A stretch of DNA of 64,000 nucleotides from JBFWUW01 sp050247075. Its GTDB lineage: Bacteria; Planctomycetota; Planctomycetia; Pirellulales; JBFWUW01. Positions 8,492 through 16,516 of this stretch are shown here, piece by piece (position 1 is the stretch's first letter; every line of letters starts with the position of its first letter). The stretch spans positions 62,001 through 126,000 of the forward strand of contig JBFWUW010000007.1 in NCBI GenBank assembly GCA_050247075.1, written 5' to 3'. A model generated the notes under the pieces. The model was not told the DNA's origin. It saw nothing but the letters and a program-made list of their open reading frames with translations, and made no database searches. A program made the position numbers and the translations under genes.

Positions 8492-9853
8492 ATGCAACTC
8501 ATCGACCAATATCTCGAACAGCAGCGGACGAAGTTCGAGGACGACCTGTGCGAGCTGCTCCGCATACCTAGCGTGAGTGCCGACAGCCAGCATCGGGGCG
8601 ATGTCCGCCAGGCCGCTGACTGGGTTGCCGGCCAGTTTCGCGGGCTGGGGCTGACGACCGAAATCGCCGAGACCGCCGGCCACCCAATCGTCTATGCCGA
8701 ATGGCTGAAGGCCCCCGGCCAGCCGACCGTGCTGGTCTACGGCCACTACGACGTGCAGCCGCCCGACCCCTTGGGCGAATGGACTTCGCCCCCGTTTGAG
8801 CCGACGCGGCGAGACGGCAACTTGTACGCCCGTGGCGCCACCGACGACAAAGGGCAAATGCTGACGCACGTGAAGAGCGCCGAAGCCTGGATCAAGGCCA
8901 CCGGCAAGCTGCCGATCAACCTCAAGTTCTTGATCGAAGGAGAGGAGGAAGTCGGCAGCGCCAATCTCGACAAGTTTATTGAAAGCAACGCCCAGCGGCT
9001 GGCATGCGACTGCGTGGTGATCAGCGATACCAGCCAGTTTGGTCCCGGCCAGCCGGCTATCACCTACGGCTTGCGCGGCATTTATTACTTTGAGTTGAAG
9101 CTGACCGGCCCCAAGCAAGATTTGCATTCCGGCACGTTCGGCGGCGCGGTCACCAACCCGGCCAATGCCCTGGCCAAGATTTTGGCGGCCCTCTCCAACG
9201 AACGGGGGCAGGTGCAAATTCCCGGTTTCTATGACGATGTCGTGCCTCTCTCGTCGGAGGAGATCGCCCAGTTCGCTTCCCTCAACTTTGACGAGGCCGC
9301 ATTCATGCGGCAGATCGGCGTGTCGGGGGTGACGGGCGAAGAAGGCTTTACCACGCTGCAACGGCGTTGGGCGCGACCGACTTACGATATCCACGGTCTG
9401 ACCAGCGGTTACCAAGGGGAAGGGGCCAAGACGGTGCTGCCGGCCCGGGCCAGCGCCAAGTTCAGCTTTCGCCTGGTTCCGCGGCAAAGCCCGGCCAAGA
9501 TCGCGGCGTCGCTGCGAACCTGGTTAGAGCAACGTCTGCCGCTGGGGATCCGCATGGAACTGATCGACTTCCACGGCGCGGAAGGGATCGTCGTGCCGCT
9601 CGACAGCCCCTTTGTGGCGGCCGCGCGGCGGGCCATCGAGAGCGGCTTTGGCCGCGCGCCGGTGATGATCCGCGAGGGGGGCTCTATTCCCGTGGTGGCC
9701 ACGTTCCGCCAAAAATTGGGGGTCGATACGCTGCTGCTGGGCTGGGGCCTGGACGACGACAACACCCACAGCCCCAACGAAAAGTTTCACCTGGCCGACT
9801 TCCACCGCGGCATCAAGGCCAGCGCACACTTGTGGCAAGAACTGGCCCGTTAA
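8492..9853 (+). CDS. M20-family metallodipeptidase
   Basis: The 453-residue protein is an M20/M25/M40 peptidase of the PepV/CNDP-like dipeptidase type. Zinc ligands are visible in VYGHYDVQPP (His), ARGATDDKGQ (Asp) and LIEGEEEVGS (catalytic Glu plus ligand Glu), with a terminal GLDDDNTHSPNEKF (His). A dimerisation domain lies between the two halves of the catalytic domain, around 190-310. No signal peptide is seen, so it is probably cytoplasmic and hydrolyses short peptides. The start follows a pyrimidine-rich repeat (CTCATCCCTCATCCTTGCCCC) with no Shine-Dalgarno. Confidence 0.9.
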   Translation: MQLIDQYLEQQRTKFEDDLCELLRIPSVSADSQHRGDVRQAADWVAGQFRGLGLTTEIAETAGHPIVYAEWLKAPGQPTVLVYGHYDVQPPDPLGEWTSPPFEPTRRDGNLYARGATDDKGQMLTHVKSAEAWIKATGKLPINLKFLIEGEEEVGSANLDKFIESNAQRLACDCVVISDTSQFGPGQPAITYGLRGIYYFELKLTGPKQDLHSGTFGGAVTNPANALAKILAALSNERGQVQIPGFYDDVVPLSSEEIAQFASLNFDEAAFMRQIGVSGVTGEEGFTTLQRRWARPTYDIHGLTSGYQGEGAKTVLPARASAKFSFRLVPRQSPAKIAASLRTWLEQRLPLGIRMELIDFHGAEGIVVPLDSPFVAAARRAIESGFGRAPVMIREGGSIPVVATFRQKLGVDTLLLGWGLDDDNTHSPNEKFHLADFHRGIKASAHLWQELAR

Positions 9854-9973
9854 GGCGGGCAGTTGCCAATCAGTTCGTTCAAAGCGGTGCCGATGAACTG
9901 GAGTGGATGCAAAGTCAACTTTGCTGGAGCCTTCCGCAGTTCAGACCCAGGCCCCTTCATCCTTTCCTCATCG

Positions 9974-10489
9974 TCAGACATCCGCCGTAAACCGCCGCTC
10001 GTCCAGGGCGGCGAGGTTTTCGGCCTGGCTCCAATCGTCGTTCGATGGCAGCGGTTCTTGATCGGCTTTGGCCGGCTCTTGAAACAGCAGCACGAAGTCG
10101 ATGAGTGACTCGGCCACGAAACGGCCAGGGCCGAGCATGATGGCCCAGTTGAGCAGCGAGCGGTTCCAGTCGTCCGACCAGCGGCCTGGGTGATTGACCA
10201 GCCCCGCCATGAAGCCGATGTTGTCCATGTTCGGCTCGGGCCGGACAAAAAACGCCAGCCCCACGTACAGGCAGGTGCCGCCAATCGACAGGCCCAGGGC
10301 CTCCCAGAACGAGAAGTAGGTCATCTGAGTTGCCCCCACCCCCCAGATAATCGGCAAGGCTACCAGCAGAAACAGCACGCGGGCCCAGACCAGCAGCCGC
10401 CAACGGCATTGCTCGTGCTGGCCGCTGACTTCGACCGACCCGCGTTCGCCTGGATCGACGCTTTCGCCCCAAAACTCCAGAAAGGTCAT
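9974..10489 (-). CDS. Small membrane protein, function unknown
   Basis: The 171-residue protein starts MTFLEFWGESVDPGERGS and has a charged N-terminus, then hydrophobic helices at roughly 32-52 and 58-80 and a weaker one near 120. The acidic C-terminus contains SNDDWSQAENLAALDERR. I recognise no family. The ATG at 10489 is the natural start. A competing frame of the same length on the same strand has low-complexity Arg/Pro content and is a shadow. It stands alone, convergent with the peptidase gene. Confidence 0.65.
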   Translation of the reverse strand: MTFLEFWGESVDPGERGSVEVSGQHEQCRWRLLVWARVLFLLVALPIIWGVGATQMTYFSFWEALGLSIGGTCLYVGLAFFVRPEPNMDNIGFMAGLVNHPGRWSDDWNRSLLNWAIMLGPGRFVAESLIDFVLLFQEPAKADQEPLPSNDDWSQAENLAALDERRFTADV

Positions 10490-10707
10490 CGGTGATCCCT
10501 TGTCGGTGCCTGGGTCTACAACCAGCCGTATCTGAAACGTAGCTTATTTTTTGGGCCGGCGCCGTGGCATGGCTTGCTCCGTGCCGGATGGATGCCTGAT
10601 CGATGGTCTATATTGGACAAGGTTGTTGGGCGTGGATCGCCCAGTTACGATGCCAGCGACGTCTTCAGATCTGGGCTGCCATCGTGGATATTGGGTGAGA
10701 ATGATTC

Positions 10708-11232
10708 ATGGTTTTGCTTTACGTTTGCTGCCGGTTTGCCTTGCCGCTGTTGATAACCGCGGCCGTGGCGCGGTTGTGCCGCTCGGTGGCTGGCGCGACG
10801 GTGGCGGGCGTGTTGGTGGCAGAACTGATCGTGATTCTCAGCGACGTCCAGCAGATTCGTTTTTGGCCACCGTCAATTCAGTATCATTCGTTCGTTCTTG
10901 GCGCTGGTTGCGTTGTCACGGCGCTGCGTTGGCGGCCGCGGCACCTTAGGGAGCCGATGATCCCGCGCCGCTATCGGCAGTTCAGCCTGGCCACGTTGTT
11001 TGCGGCAGTGACGGCCGCTGCCTGCGTTATGGGAGTAGCGCGATACCTTGGCGCGGGCCTGCTGCCCTGGCTGACAATCAGCCTGGTCGTGGCGATCATG
11101 GCCAATCCGTTTCGCGTGGCGGGCGATTGGGCCCGCCGTCGTGCCCGACTACAGGCCGTGCGGCGACGCTTGCGCCGCGCATCGCCCAAGCGCGAGGCCC
11201 CGATTCGTGAGAATCACGAATCGCCCGAATGA
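10708..11232 (+). CDS. Membrane protein with planctomycete FSL-A-TL motif, function unknown
   Basis: The 174-residue protein has hydrophobic helices at about 3-20, 25-45 and 60-75. A second half begins RRYRQFSLATLFAAVTAAA, with another helix pair and a very basic C-terminus. The RQFSLxTLF string before a transmembrane helix recurs in many planctomycete membrane proteins, where it usually starts the protein; here it sits in the middle, near residue 92. That may indicate two fused modules. The function is unknown. Confidence 0.65.
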   Translation: MVLLYVCCRFALPLLITAAVARLCRSVAGATVAGVLVAELIVILSDVQQIRFWPPSIQYHSFVLGAGCVVTALRWRPRHLREPMIPRRYRQFSLATLFAAVTAAACVMGVARYLGAGLLPWLTISLVVAIMANPFRVAGDWARRRARLQAVRRRLRRASPKREAPIRENHESPE

Positions 11233-11260
11233 GGATTTGCCGAGGCAATTCGTAGTTTCT

Positions 11261-11504
11261 CCCGCTTTGCCGGCTCGATGCGCGAGCGGTTTTTGATTGG
11301 GGACGGCAGGCCGAGTGCCCTGGACACTACCTGTTCCATTTTTGCCGTGTTTCGGGGGGTTGTGGTACAGGTAGACGTAGCCGCGAAGTTCCCGCTTTGC
11401 CGGCTCGATGCGCGAGCGGTTTTTCATTGGGGACGGAAGGCCGAATGCCCTGGACGCTACCTGTTCCATTTTTGCCGTGTTTCGGGGGGTTGTGGTACAG
11501 GTAA
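11261..11504. repeat. Tandem direct repeat, 130-base period, about 1.9 copies
   Basis: The sequence starting CCCGCTTTGCCGGCTCGATG at 11261 starts again at 11391, and the match continues for about 113 bases through TTTCGGGGGGTTGTGGTACA. Only about four mismatches were counted. Frames through it on both strands are shared by the copies and look non-coding. This is a recent duplication of unknown origin. Confidence 0.85.
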
Positions 11505-11777
11505 GCGCGCCCGTTGGATGTGCAAAGGCCACGTCGGCGCGCGAAGCCGGTTGCCGGCCATTATAGATGTTATATTCATTTTGTAAGTATATAAAATATT
11601 AATTTTTATACATATTAAAGCGAGTGGGAAGCTGGGATCGCCGTGTGGAAGGCTGTTCGCCGCATCGCCCTCACCCCAGCCCTCTCCCGGAGTACCGGGA
11701 GAGGGAGCTTTAGACGCGAGGTTGCCCGGCGTGGGCGGCCAAGCCCGATTCAAGCGAACATGGCCGAATCCATGTTG
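11505..11777. other. Non-coding stretch: AT-rich island and palindrome
   Basis: Between the tandem repeat and the dsbD stop there is no credible gene. Bases 11561-11619 are strikingly AT-rich for this genome (TTTTGTAAGTATATAAAATA and similar). At 11680-11705 there is an 11-bp perfect hairpin, CCCTCTCCCGG/CCGGGAGAGGG with loop AGTA. The same palindrome recurs, with the complementary loop, at 58344-58369. Confidence 0.6.
11680..11705. repeat. Palindromic CCCTCTCCCGG element, copy 1
   Basis: A perfect 11-bp stem has a four-base loop (AGTA). It is preceded by GCCCTCACCCCAG, the usual flank of this dispersed intergenic element. It lies 3' of dsbD (minus strand) and could act as a terminator stem, but no T-run follows on either strand. 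Confidence 0.6.
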
Positions 11778-13586
11778 CTATGGCCGCCCCTCGGTGGATT
11801 CCTGGGCGACTTGCGGTCGGGTTGTGGAGGCCGCGGCGGCTGTTTTCGATGGCCCGGCCTGCTTGAGCGCCTCGAGCACCTGGCTCTTGGTGACGATATC
11901 TCGCAGGATAATCGGGTTGTCAATGCGTCCGGGTGGAAAGATCGCCAGGACGGGAATGGAGTTGCTGTTGAGCCGGTTGAGTTCTTCTTGAATCTCGGCT
12001 GAACCGTCGGTCCAATCGGCCAACAGGGGGACGACACGGTTCTCAGCGACCAGTTGATTGACGTCGTTCACATCGATGGCTGTCTTGAGATTGTATTTGC
12101 AGGTCAGGCACCAATTGGCCGTGAAATCGACCATCACGGTGTGGCCGTCGGCCGACAATGCCTCTAGCAGCGGACGTGAAAAGGGCTTCCAGGGAAGGAG
12201 CAACTGCGAGACCAACACTGTGAACGCGAACACGCCTACCACCGCCGAGACCGCGCCCCCCACCAGCCAGGCTTTTACCCGTTGGCCGAATGTCGCGGTG
12301 TAGCCCGCCCGACCGATCCACCAGCAGGCGAACCACAGGCCCACCAACAGGGCGAAAGTCGGAACAAGGTAGTTCTTGTCCAAAAACGTGAACAAAAAGA
12401 CCACGGTCCCCAGCATCACAAAGCCCATGATGTGTTTGAAGGTGTCCATCCACAGGCCGGGCTTGGGCAGAAAGCGGATCATCGACGGAAATGCCCCAAT
12501 CACCAAATAGGGAAGCGACATCCCCAGACCGATGCTGATGAACAGCGCGTAGATGCCGGCCGGAGGCTGTGTCAGCGTGAAGCCGAAGACCGGCCCCAAA
12601 AACGGCGCGCTGCATGGCGTGGCCAGAATCGTGGAGAGTGCCCCCTTGGTGAACGCCCCCACGCCCCCTTCTTGCGCCGCCACATCGTTGGCCTTGCTGG
12701 ACGAGACAAAGCCTGGAATGGGAATATCCCACACGCCCAAAAAGCTCAGTGCCATCACAAACACGACGCTGGACATGACCACATTGAAGCCGGTCGAACC
12801 GAACTGCTGGCCCCACCCGAGCCCTTCTTCGGTCAGGCCCAGTTTGGCGCCCGCCGCCAACGTGGCCAGCACCATGAACACCGCCAGCACGCCAGCCGTG
12901 TACCACAGATTGAGCTTGAGAATGCGGCCGCGGTCCTTACCGCTTTGCTGCACGAACGACATGATCTTCAGCCCGATGACCGGCAACACGCACGGCATGA
13001 GGTTAAGGATGATCCCGCCGATGAAGCCAAAGCCCATCATCACCAGCAACGAGCGAGGGTCTGCTTGCGGCTGGCCTGCCGCGGCACTAACGGTGACGCC
13101 GCTGCCCAACCTGGCCGTGAACTCAAAGGGAATCCGCTGCACGCAGCGCGACTCTCCTTCGCATCGCTGCGATTTAACGCTGCCGTGGATCTCCAGGTCT
13201 TGAGGATCTACGCCGGCGGCAATCTCGATCGGAGCGAACCAGGTGACGGTTCCTTCGTGCTCGCGCGTGGGAACCGCAAAGCCGGACGGGGGATGAACCG
13301 AAGGGGCGGGGTCGGACTGGAACTCACCCGTCAGTTTGAACTGGTCGGACTTATCGACGGTGATGATGGTCTTGAGCGGGCCTCCGCTGGGCTGGTCGAT
13401 GGAAAAGGTATGCCAGCCGGGCGGGATCTCGGCGGTGATAAAGAGTTGGGCGGGTGCTCCATCGACGCTAGTGGAGAACTGGGCGGTGACCGTTAACGCG
13501 CCAGGTATTTCGGAATCGTCATCGGCCAGGGCGACATTCGTCGCCAGCAGGCCCAGGGCCGCCAAAGTCGCAATGTACCGGAGCAT
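11778..13586 (-). CDS. DsbD-like thiol:disulfide interchange protein
   Basis: The 602-residue protein has the DsbD plan. A signal peptide (1-21) is followed by an N-terminal immunoglobulin-like DsbD-alpha domain (about 30-165) with a cysteine pair C142/C148. A membrane domain of about eight helices (180-465) has C199 in LNLMPCVLP and C325 in LATPCSAPFLG. A C-terminal thioredoxin domain has C493/C496 in NWCLTCK. DsbD carries electrons from cytoplasmic thioredoxin across the membrane to reduce periplasmic proteins, including for cytochrome maturation. The next gene upstream encodes a paralogue of the N-terminal domain alone. The C-terminal 30 residues are low complexity. Confidence 0.9.
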   Translation of the reverse strand: MLRYIATLAALGLLATNVALADDDSEIPGALTVTAQFSTSVDGAPAQLFITAEIPPGWHTFSIDQPSGGPLKTIITVDKSDQFKLTGEFQSDPAPSVHPPSGFAVPTREHEGTVTWFAPIEIAAGVDPQDLEIHGSVKSQRCEGESRCVQRIPFEFTARLGSGVTVSAAAGQPQADPRSLLVMMGFGFIGGIILNLMPCVLPVIGLKIMSFVQQSGKDRGRILKLNLWYTAGVLAVFMVLATLAAGAKLGLTEEGLGWGQQFGSTGFNVVMSSVVFVMALSFLGVWDIPIPGFVSSSKANDVAAQEGGVGAFTKGALSTILATPCSAPFLGPVFGFTLTQPPAGIYALFISIGLGMSLPYLVIGAFPSMIRFLPKPGLWMDTFKHIMGFVMLGTVVFLFTFLDKNYLVPTFALLVGLWFACWWIGRAGYTATFGQRVKAWLVGGAVSAVVGVFAFTVLVSQLLLPWKPFSRPLLEALSADGHTVMVDFTANWCLTCKYNLKTAIDVNDVNQLVAENRVVPLLADWTDGSAEIQEELNRLNSNSIPVLAIFPPGRIDNPIILRDIVTKSQVLEALKQAGPSKTAAAASTTRPQVAQESTEGRP

Positions 13587-13617
13587 GGAGGGTTGCCTGG
13601 TAAAGTTAAGAAGTTCT

Positions 13618-13642
13618 TGTAGGAGGCGATTCCATCGCCGAT
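13618..13642. repeat. REP-like GGAGGCGATTCCATCGCC repeat, forward copy
   Basis: TTGTAGGAGGCGATTCCATC and the following GCCGAT match the arm of the inverted element at 60764-60837. It lies just upstream of dsbD. A reverse-oriented copy is at 14366-14391, so the two flank the DsbD-N paralogue. Confidence 0.7.
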
Positions 13643-13652
13643 GCCATGTGTT

Positions 13653-13753
13653 AGGAACTGGCCCGGAATAACTTCGGCGTTTTGTTGCCCCTCACCCTGA
13701 CCTCTCCCAGTGAAAGAGGGGTTTCACGACAAAGTTATTCCGGGCCAGTTCCT
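13653..13753. repeat. MITE-like element with 22-bp terminal inverted repeats
   Basis: A perfect 22-bp inverted repeat has left arm 13653-13674 beginning AGGAACTGGCCCGGAATAAC and right arm 13732-13753. The 57-base interior includes CCCCTCACCCTGACCTCTCC and a complementary GAGGGG. There is no coding capacity. Size and structure fit a miniature non-autonomous element or a large structured intergenic repeat. It lies between the DsbD-N paralogue and dsbD. No target-site duplication is obvious. Confidence 0.6.
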
Positions 13754-13774
13754 TAGGCACCTCACACTTCCATA

Positions 13775-14314
13775 TCACTCTTCTATATCCACTCCCGGCC
13801 CTAGTTTCGCCACAAAATCAAAATTCTTAGGGGGGACGCAAGCTGGAGGGGATACACCGCTGTTGGTGCAGCGCTGGGCGTAAACCTTGCCTTCGATCTG
13901 CAGTTTTTTCGGATCGACACCGGGCGAAAGCTCGATTGGCACGTACCAAACGACCGTGCCGGCATGTTCCTCCAGCGGCAGATCGGGCCAAAGCTCTGGG
14001 TCTTCGTGCGTCTTTGGGGCCGGGCTGACCGAGAATGCCTCTTCTAGCAGGCGGTAATCCTTGGATGCCGGAAGCTTGAGCTTGGTGGCGATCGGCCCCC
14101 CCTTTTTTTGCGTGATCGAAAAGACGTGCCAGCCTTTTTCGACCTCGGCAACGATATACAACATGGCCGGCTGGCCCTTGGCGGCCGCGGTAAACTGGGC
14201 CTGGACAACCACGTTTCCGAGTACCGTTTTGGGCGCGTTCTGCGCTAGGGCGAGCGACCACACGGCCAGAGCCGCCGTTACCATGGCAACCACCAGAAAT
14301 TTCGACCGCTTCAT
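13775..14314 (-). CDS. Secreted freestanding DsbD N-terminal-domain protein
   Basis: The 179-residue protein has a clean signal peptide (1-24, cleavage near LALAQ) and one domain that aligns with residues 30-165 of the adjacent DsbD. Shared landmarks are GWHVFSITQKKGGP against GWHTFSIDQPSGGP, GTVVWYVPIELSPGVDP against GTVTWFAPIEIAAGVDP, and a cysteine pair (C149 and C159) at the same place. It probably works in the periplasm as a thiol carrier or electron acceptor for DsbD. It is 188 bases upstream of dsbD on the same strand, with a MITE-like element between. Confidence 0.8.
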   Translation of the reverse strand: MKRSKFLVVAMVTAALAVWSLALAQNAPKTVLGNVVVQAQFTAAAKGQPAMLYIVAEVEKGWHVFSITQKKGGPIATKLKLPASKDYRLLEEAFSVSPAPKTHEDPELWPDLPLEEHAGTVVWYVPIELSPGVDPKKLQIEGKVYAQRCTNSGVSPPACVPPKNFDFVAKLGPGVDIEE

Positions 14315-14365
14315 GGATCAGCTCCGTCTGCTGCTAAGGTCCGCCTAAACAATATCCCGCATCCG

Positions 14366-14391
14366 ATTCGCCGATGGAATCGCCTCCTGCA
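14366..14391. repeat. REP-like repeat, reverse copy
   Basis: ATTCGCCGATGGAATCGCCT and CCTGCA are the reverse complement of the copy at 13618-13642 with one or two differences. It lies in the promoter region of the DsbD-N paralogue. Confidence 0.7.
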
Positions 14392-14537
14392 AACTTGCAA
14401 TCTTCTCACGCAATGCGCAAAGCGTTACCACCTTGCCACCACGTCGGGTATTGTACCTACGTGAATGGCTAGCTGAAAGTTCACCCGGCCTGAACAATTC
14501 GATAATCTGGGGAGCCTAGGAAAATCCTTTTCCGGGT

Positions 14538-16421
14538 GTGGATGCCCGCGTAAGAATGGTGGTCCCGATGGACGATCGGCCCGAATTGCCGGAAGACGAA
14601 AGGGCGAAAGACGAACAACTCTTCGCCTTACTGGACCCCTACGTTGAGGCCCTGCATGGCGGCGCGCGGCCCGACCGGTCCAGCGTGGCGGCTACCCCCG
14701 AGTTGCTTTCGGTCTTAGATTGTCTGGATGTGTTGCACGGCATCGCCTCGTTGACGCCCGCCGAGGCCGCCCTCGACGAAGACCTGACCATTGCCGCCAC
14801 GCGGCAAGATTCCGACTGCGCGGCAGCGGCGGAACCGTTTGTCTCACCCGCGACGCTGGGCGAGTTTGGCCAATACGAACTGCTGGAAGAGATTGGCCGT
14901 GGCGGGATGGGTGTGGTTTACCGCGCGCGGCAGACCAGCTTGGACCGGATTGTCGCGCTGAAGATGATTCTGGCCAGCCATTTGGCTTCGCCCGACCAGA
15001 TTCGCCGCTTTCAGGCGGAAGCCCGCGCCGCCGCCGGGTTGTCACACCCTAACATCGTCCGTGTATTCGAGGTGGGCGAATGTAACGGGCAGCACTACTT
15101 CACCATGGACTACGTGGGCGGGACCAATCTGGCGGCTCGGCTGGCGAAAGGCATATTGGACGAGGCGGAGGCCGTCCGCGCGCTGATCGATGTGGCGCGG
15201 GCCGTCGATCACTTGCACTTGCATGGCGTGGTGCATCGCGACCTGAAGCCCTCGAACATCTTACTCGACGACGACGGGCGGCCTTACGTGACCGACTTTG
15301 GCCTGGCCAAGATGTTTGTGGGCGACCACCACAATACGGCCACGGGGCTGGTGGCCGGCACTCCTAGTTATATGTCGCCCGAGCAGGCCCGCGGCAACAA
15401 CCAGGCCATTGGGCCGGCCAGCGATGTCTACAGCCTGGGCGCGATTCTGTACGAGATGCTCACCCGTCGCCCGCCATTTCGCGCTCGCGGAGCGCTCGAC
15501 ACACTGTTGCAAGTGCTGGAGCGTGAGCCTGTCTGGCCGCACGAAATCGTGCCGACAGTGTCGCGCGGCTTGGAACTGGTCTGCATGAAGTGCTTGGAAA
15601 AATCGCCGACCGACCGCTACGGGTCGGCGGCTGCGTTGGCGGACGAGTTAGACCGTTACCAGGCTGGCGAACCGTTGGAGGTGCAGCCGCCGCGCGGCTG
15701 GCAGCGGCTGCGCCGCTGGATTCAGCGGGAGCCGGCCTTGGCCTCGCGGATCTTGGCGGTCGGCGGGTTCTACGGCATTGAATGCACGAGTTACTACGTG
15801 CTGCAAACCACGCCGGCAAACCTGCATTGGCGCGTGACTTGGATCGTGTTGATTTGGGTCTTGGCGTCGTTGGGGTTTCAACGGCTGTTGCTGTTGCGGC
15901 GGCCCTTGCAGATTGCCGATGACTCGCCAACTTCTGCCGGAGAAAACCGCTCTTCCACTGGCGGGCAAGCGGGTTCGTCCGTAGAGGCGGCCCCCTCGTC
16001 CAGCGTGCTCACGTCGCGGCTGCAACAAATAACGACCAGGCGCTGGTTTCAATTCTCTACGCGGGCCGCGCCGTTTGCCTGGGCCACGCTGGACGCCGTT
16101 CTGCTGCTGGCGACCATGTTGCTGCGGGGGGGCTTAACGAACCAGGTGGCGCTCGGTTTTCCGTTGTTGATCGCGCTGTCGGGCCTGTGGCTAAGACGGC
16201 GGCTGGTGTGGTACATGACGGCCCTGACGGTCGTCGGCTACCTGGTGCTGGCGTTTGACTTCCACTTCGTGCGGCCGGAGTTGCAGGAACTTCTCGATCC
16301 CTCGCCCATGCGGCATGTGTACTATATCGTGGGGTTGCTCGTCATGGCGGGGGTGGTTTCGTACCAGGTTTCGCGGATGCGGGCCTTGAGCCGCTATTAC
16401 GAGAAATGGCGGCGGACGTAA
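14538..16421 (+). CDS. Membrane-anchored Ser/Thr protein kinase
   Basis: The 627-residue protein has an acidic leader, then a complete Hanks-type kinase domain at about 113-385: glycine loop IGRGGMG (119-125), K142 in VALKMI, HRDLKPSN with catalytic D235, DFG at 253-255, SPEQA, and SDVYSLGAILYEML. After a linker there are about seven hydrophobic helices in pairs (around 405-455 and 515-610), so the kinase is probably cytoplasmic and membrane-tethered. No PASTA or other sensor is recognised. The start is uncertain: GTG at 14538, with in-frame ATGs at 14556 and 14568. The substrates are unknown. Confidence 0.9.
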   Translation: MDARVRMVVPMDDRPELPEDERAKDEQLFALLDPYVEALHGGARPDRSSVAATPELLSVLDCLDVLHGIASLTPAEAALDEDLTIAATRQDSDCAAAAEPFVSPATLGEFGQYELLEEIGRGGMGVVYRARQTSLDRIVALKMILASHLASPDQIRRFQAEARAAAGLSHPNIVRVFEVGECNGQHYFTMDYVGGTNLAARLAKGILDEAEAVRALIDVARAVDHLHLHGVVHRDLKPSNILLDDDGRPYVTDFGLAKMFVGDHHNTATGLVAGTPSYMSPEQARGNNQAIGPASDVYSLGAILYEMLTRRPPFRARGALDTLLQVLEREPVWPHEIVPTVSRGLELVCMKCLEKSPTDRYGSAAALADELDRYQAGEPLEVQPPRGWQRLRRWIQREPALASRILAVGGFYGIECTSYYVLQTTPANLHWRVTWIVLIWVLASLGFQRLLLLRRPLQIADDSPTSAGENRSSTGGQAGSSVEAAPSSSVLTSRLQQITTRRWFQFSTRAAPFAWATLDAVLLLATMLLRGGLTNQVALGFPLLIALSGLWLRRRLVWYMTALTVVGYLVLAFDFHFVRPELQELLDPSPMRHVYYIVGLLVMAGVVSYQVSRMRALSRYYEKWRRT

Positions 16422-16516
16422 TTAACCGCCGACGACGTAACACCTTGCCCCCAAAGCGCGTACAATCCGCGTAACCTTGCCGCCGTGAACGCCAATTGAA
16501 GGTAAGGTAACCACAC

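Noticed and set aside
11149..11532. Minus-strand frame across the tandem repeat
   Set aside because: Its sequence repeats only because the DNA does; no start signal or homology pattern.
12282..13496. 404-residue plus-strand frame
   Set aside because: Antisense shadow of the DsbD-like gene; no motif.
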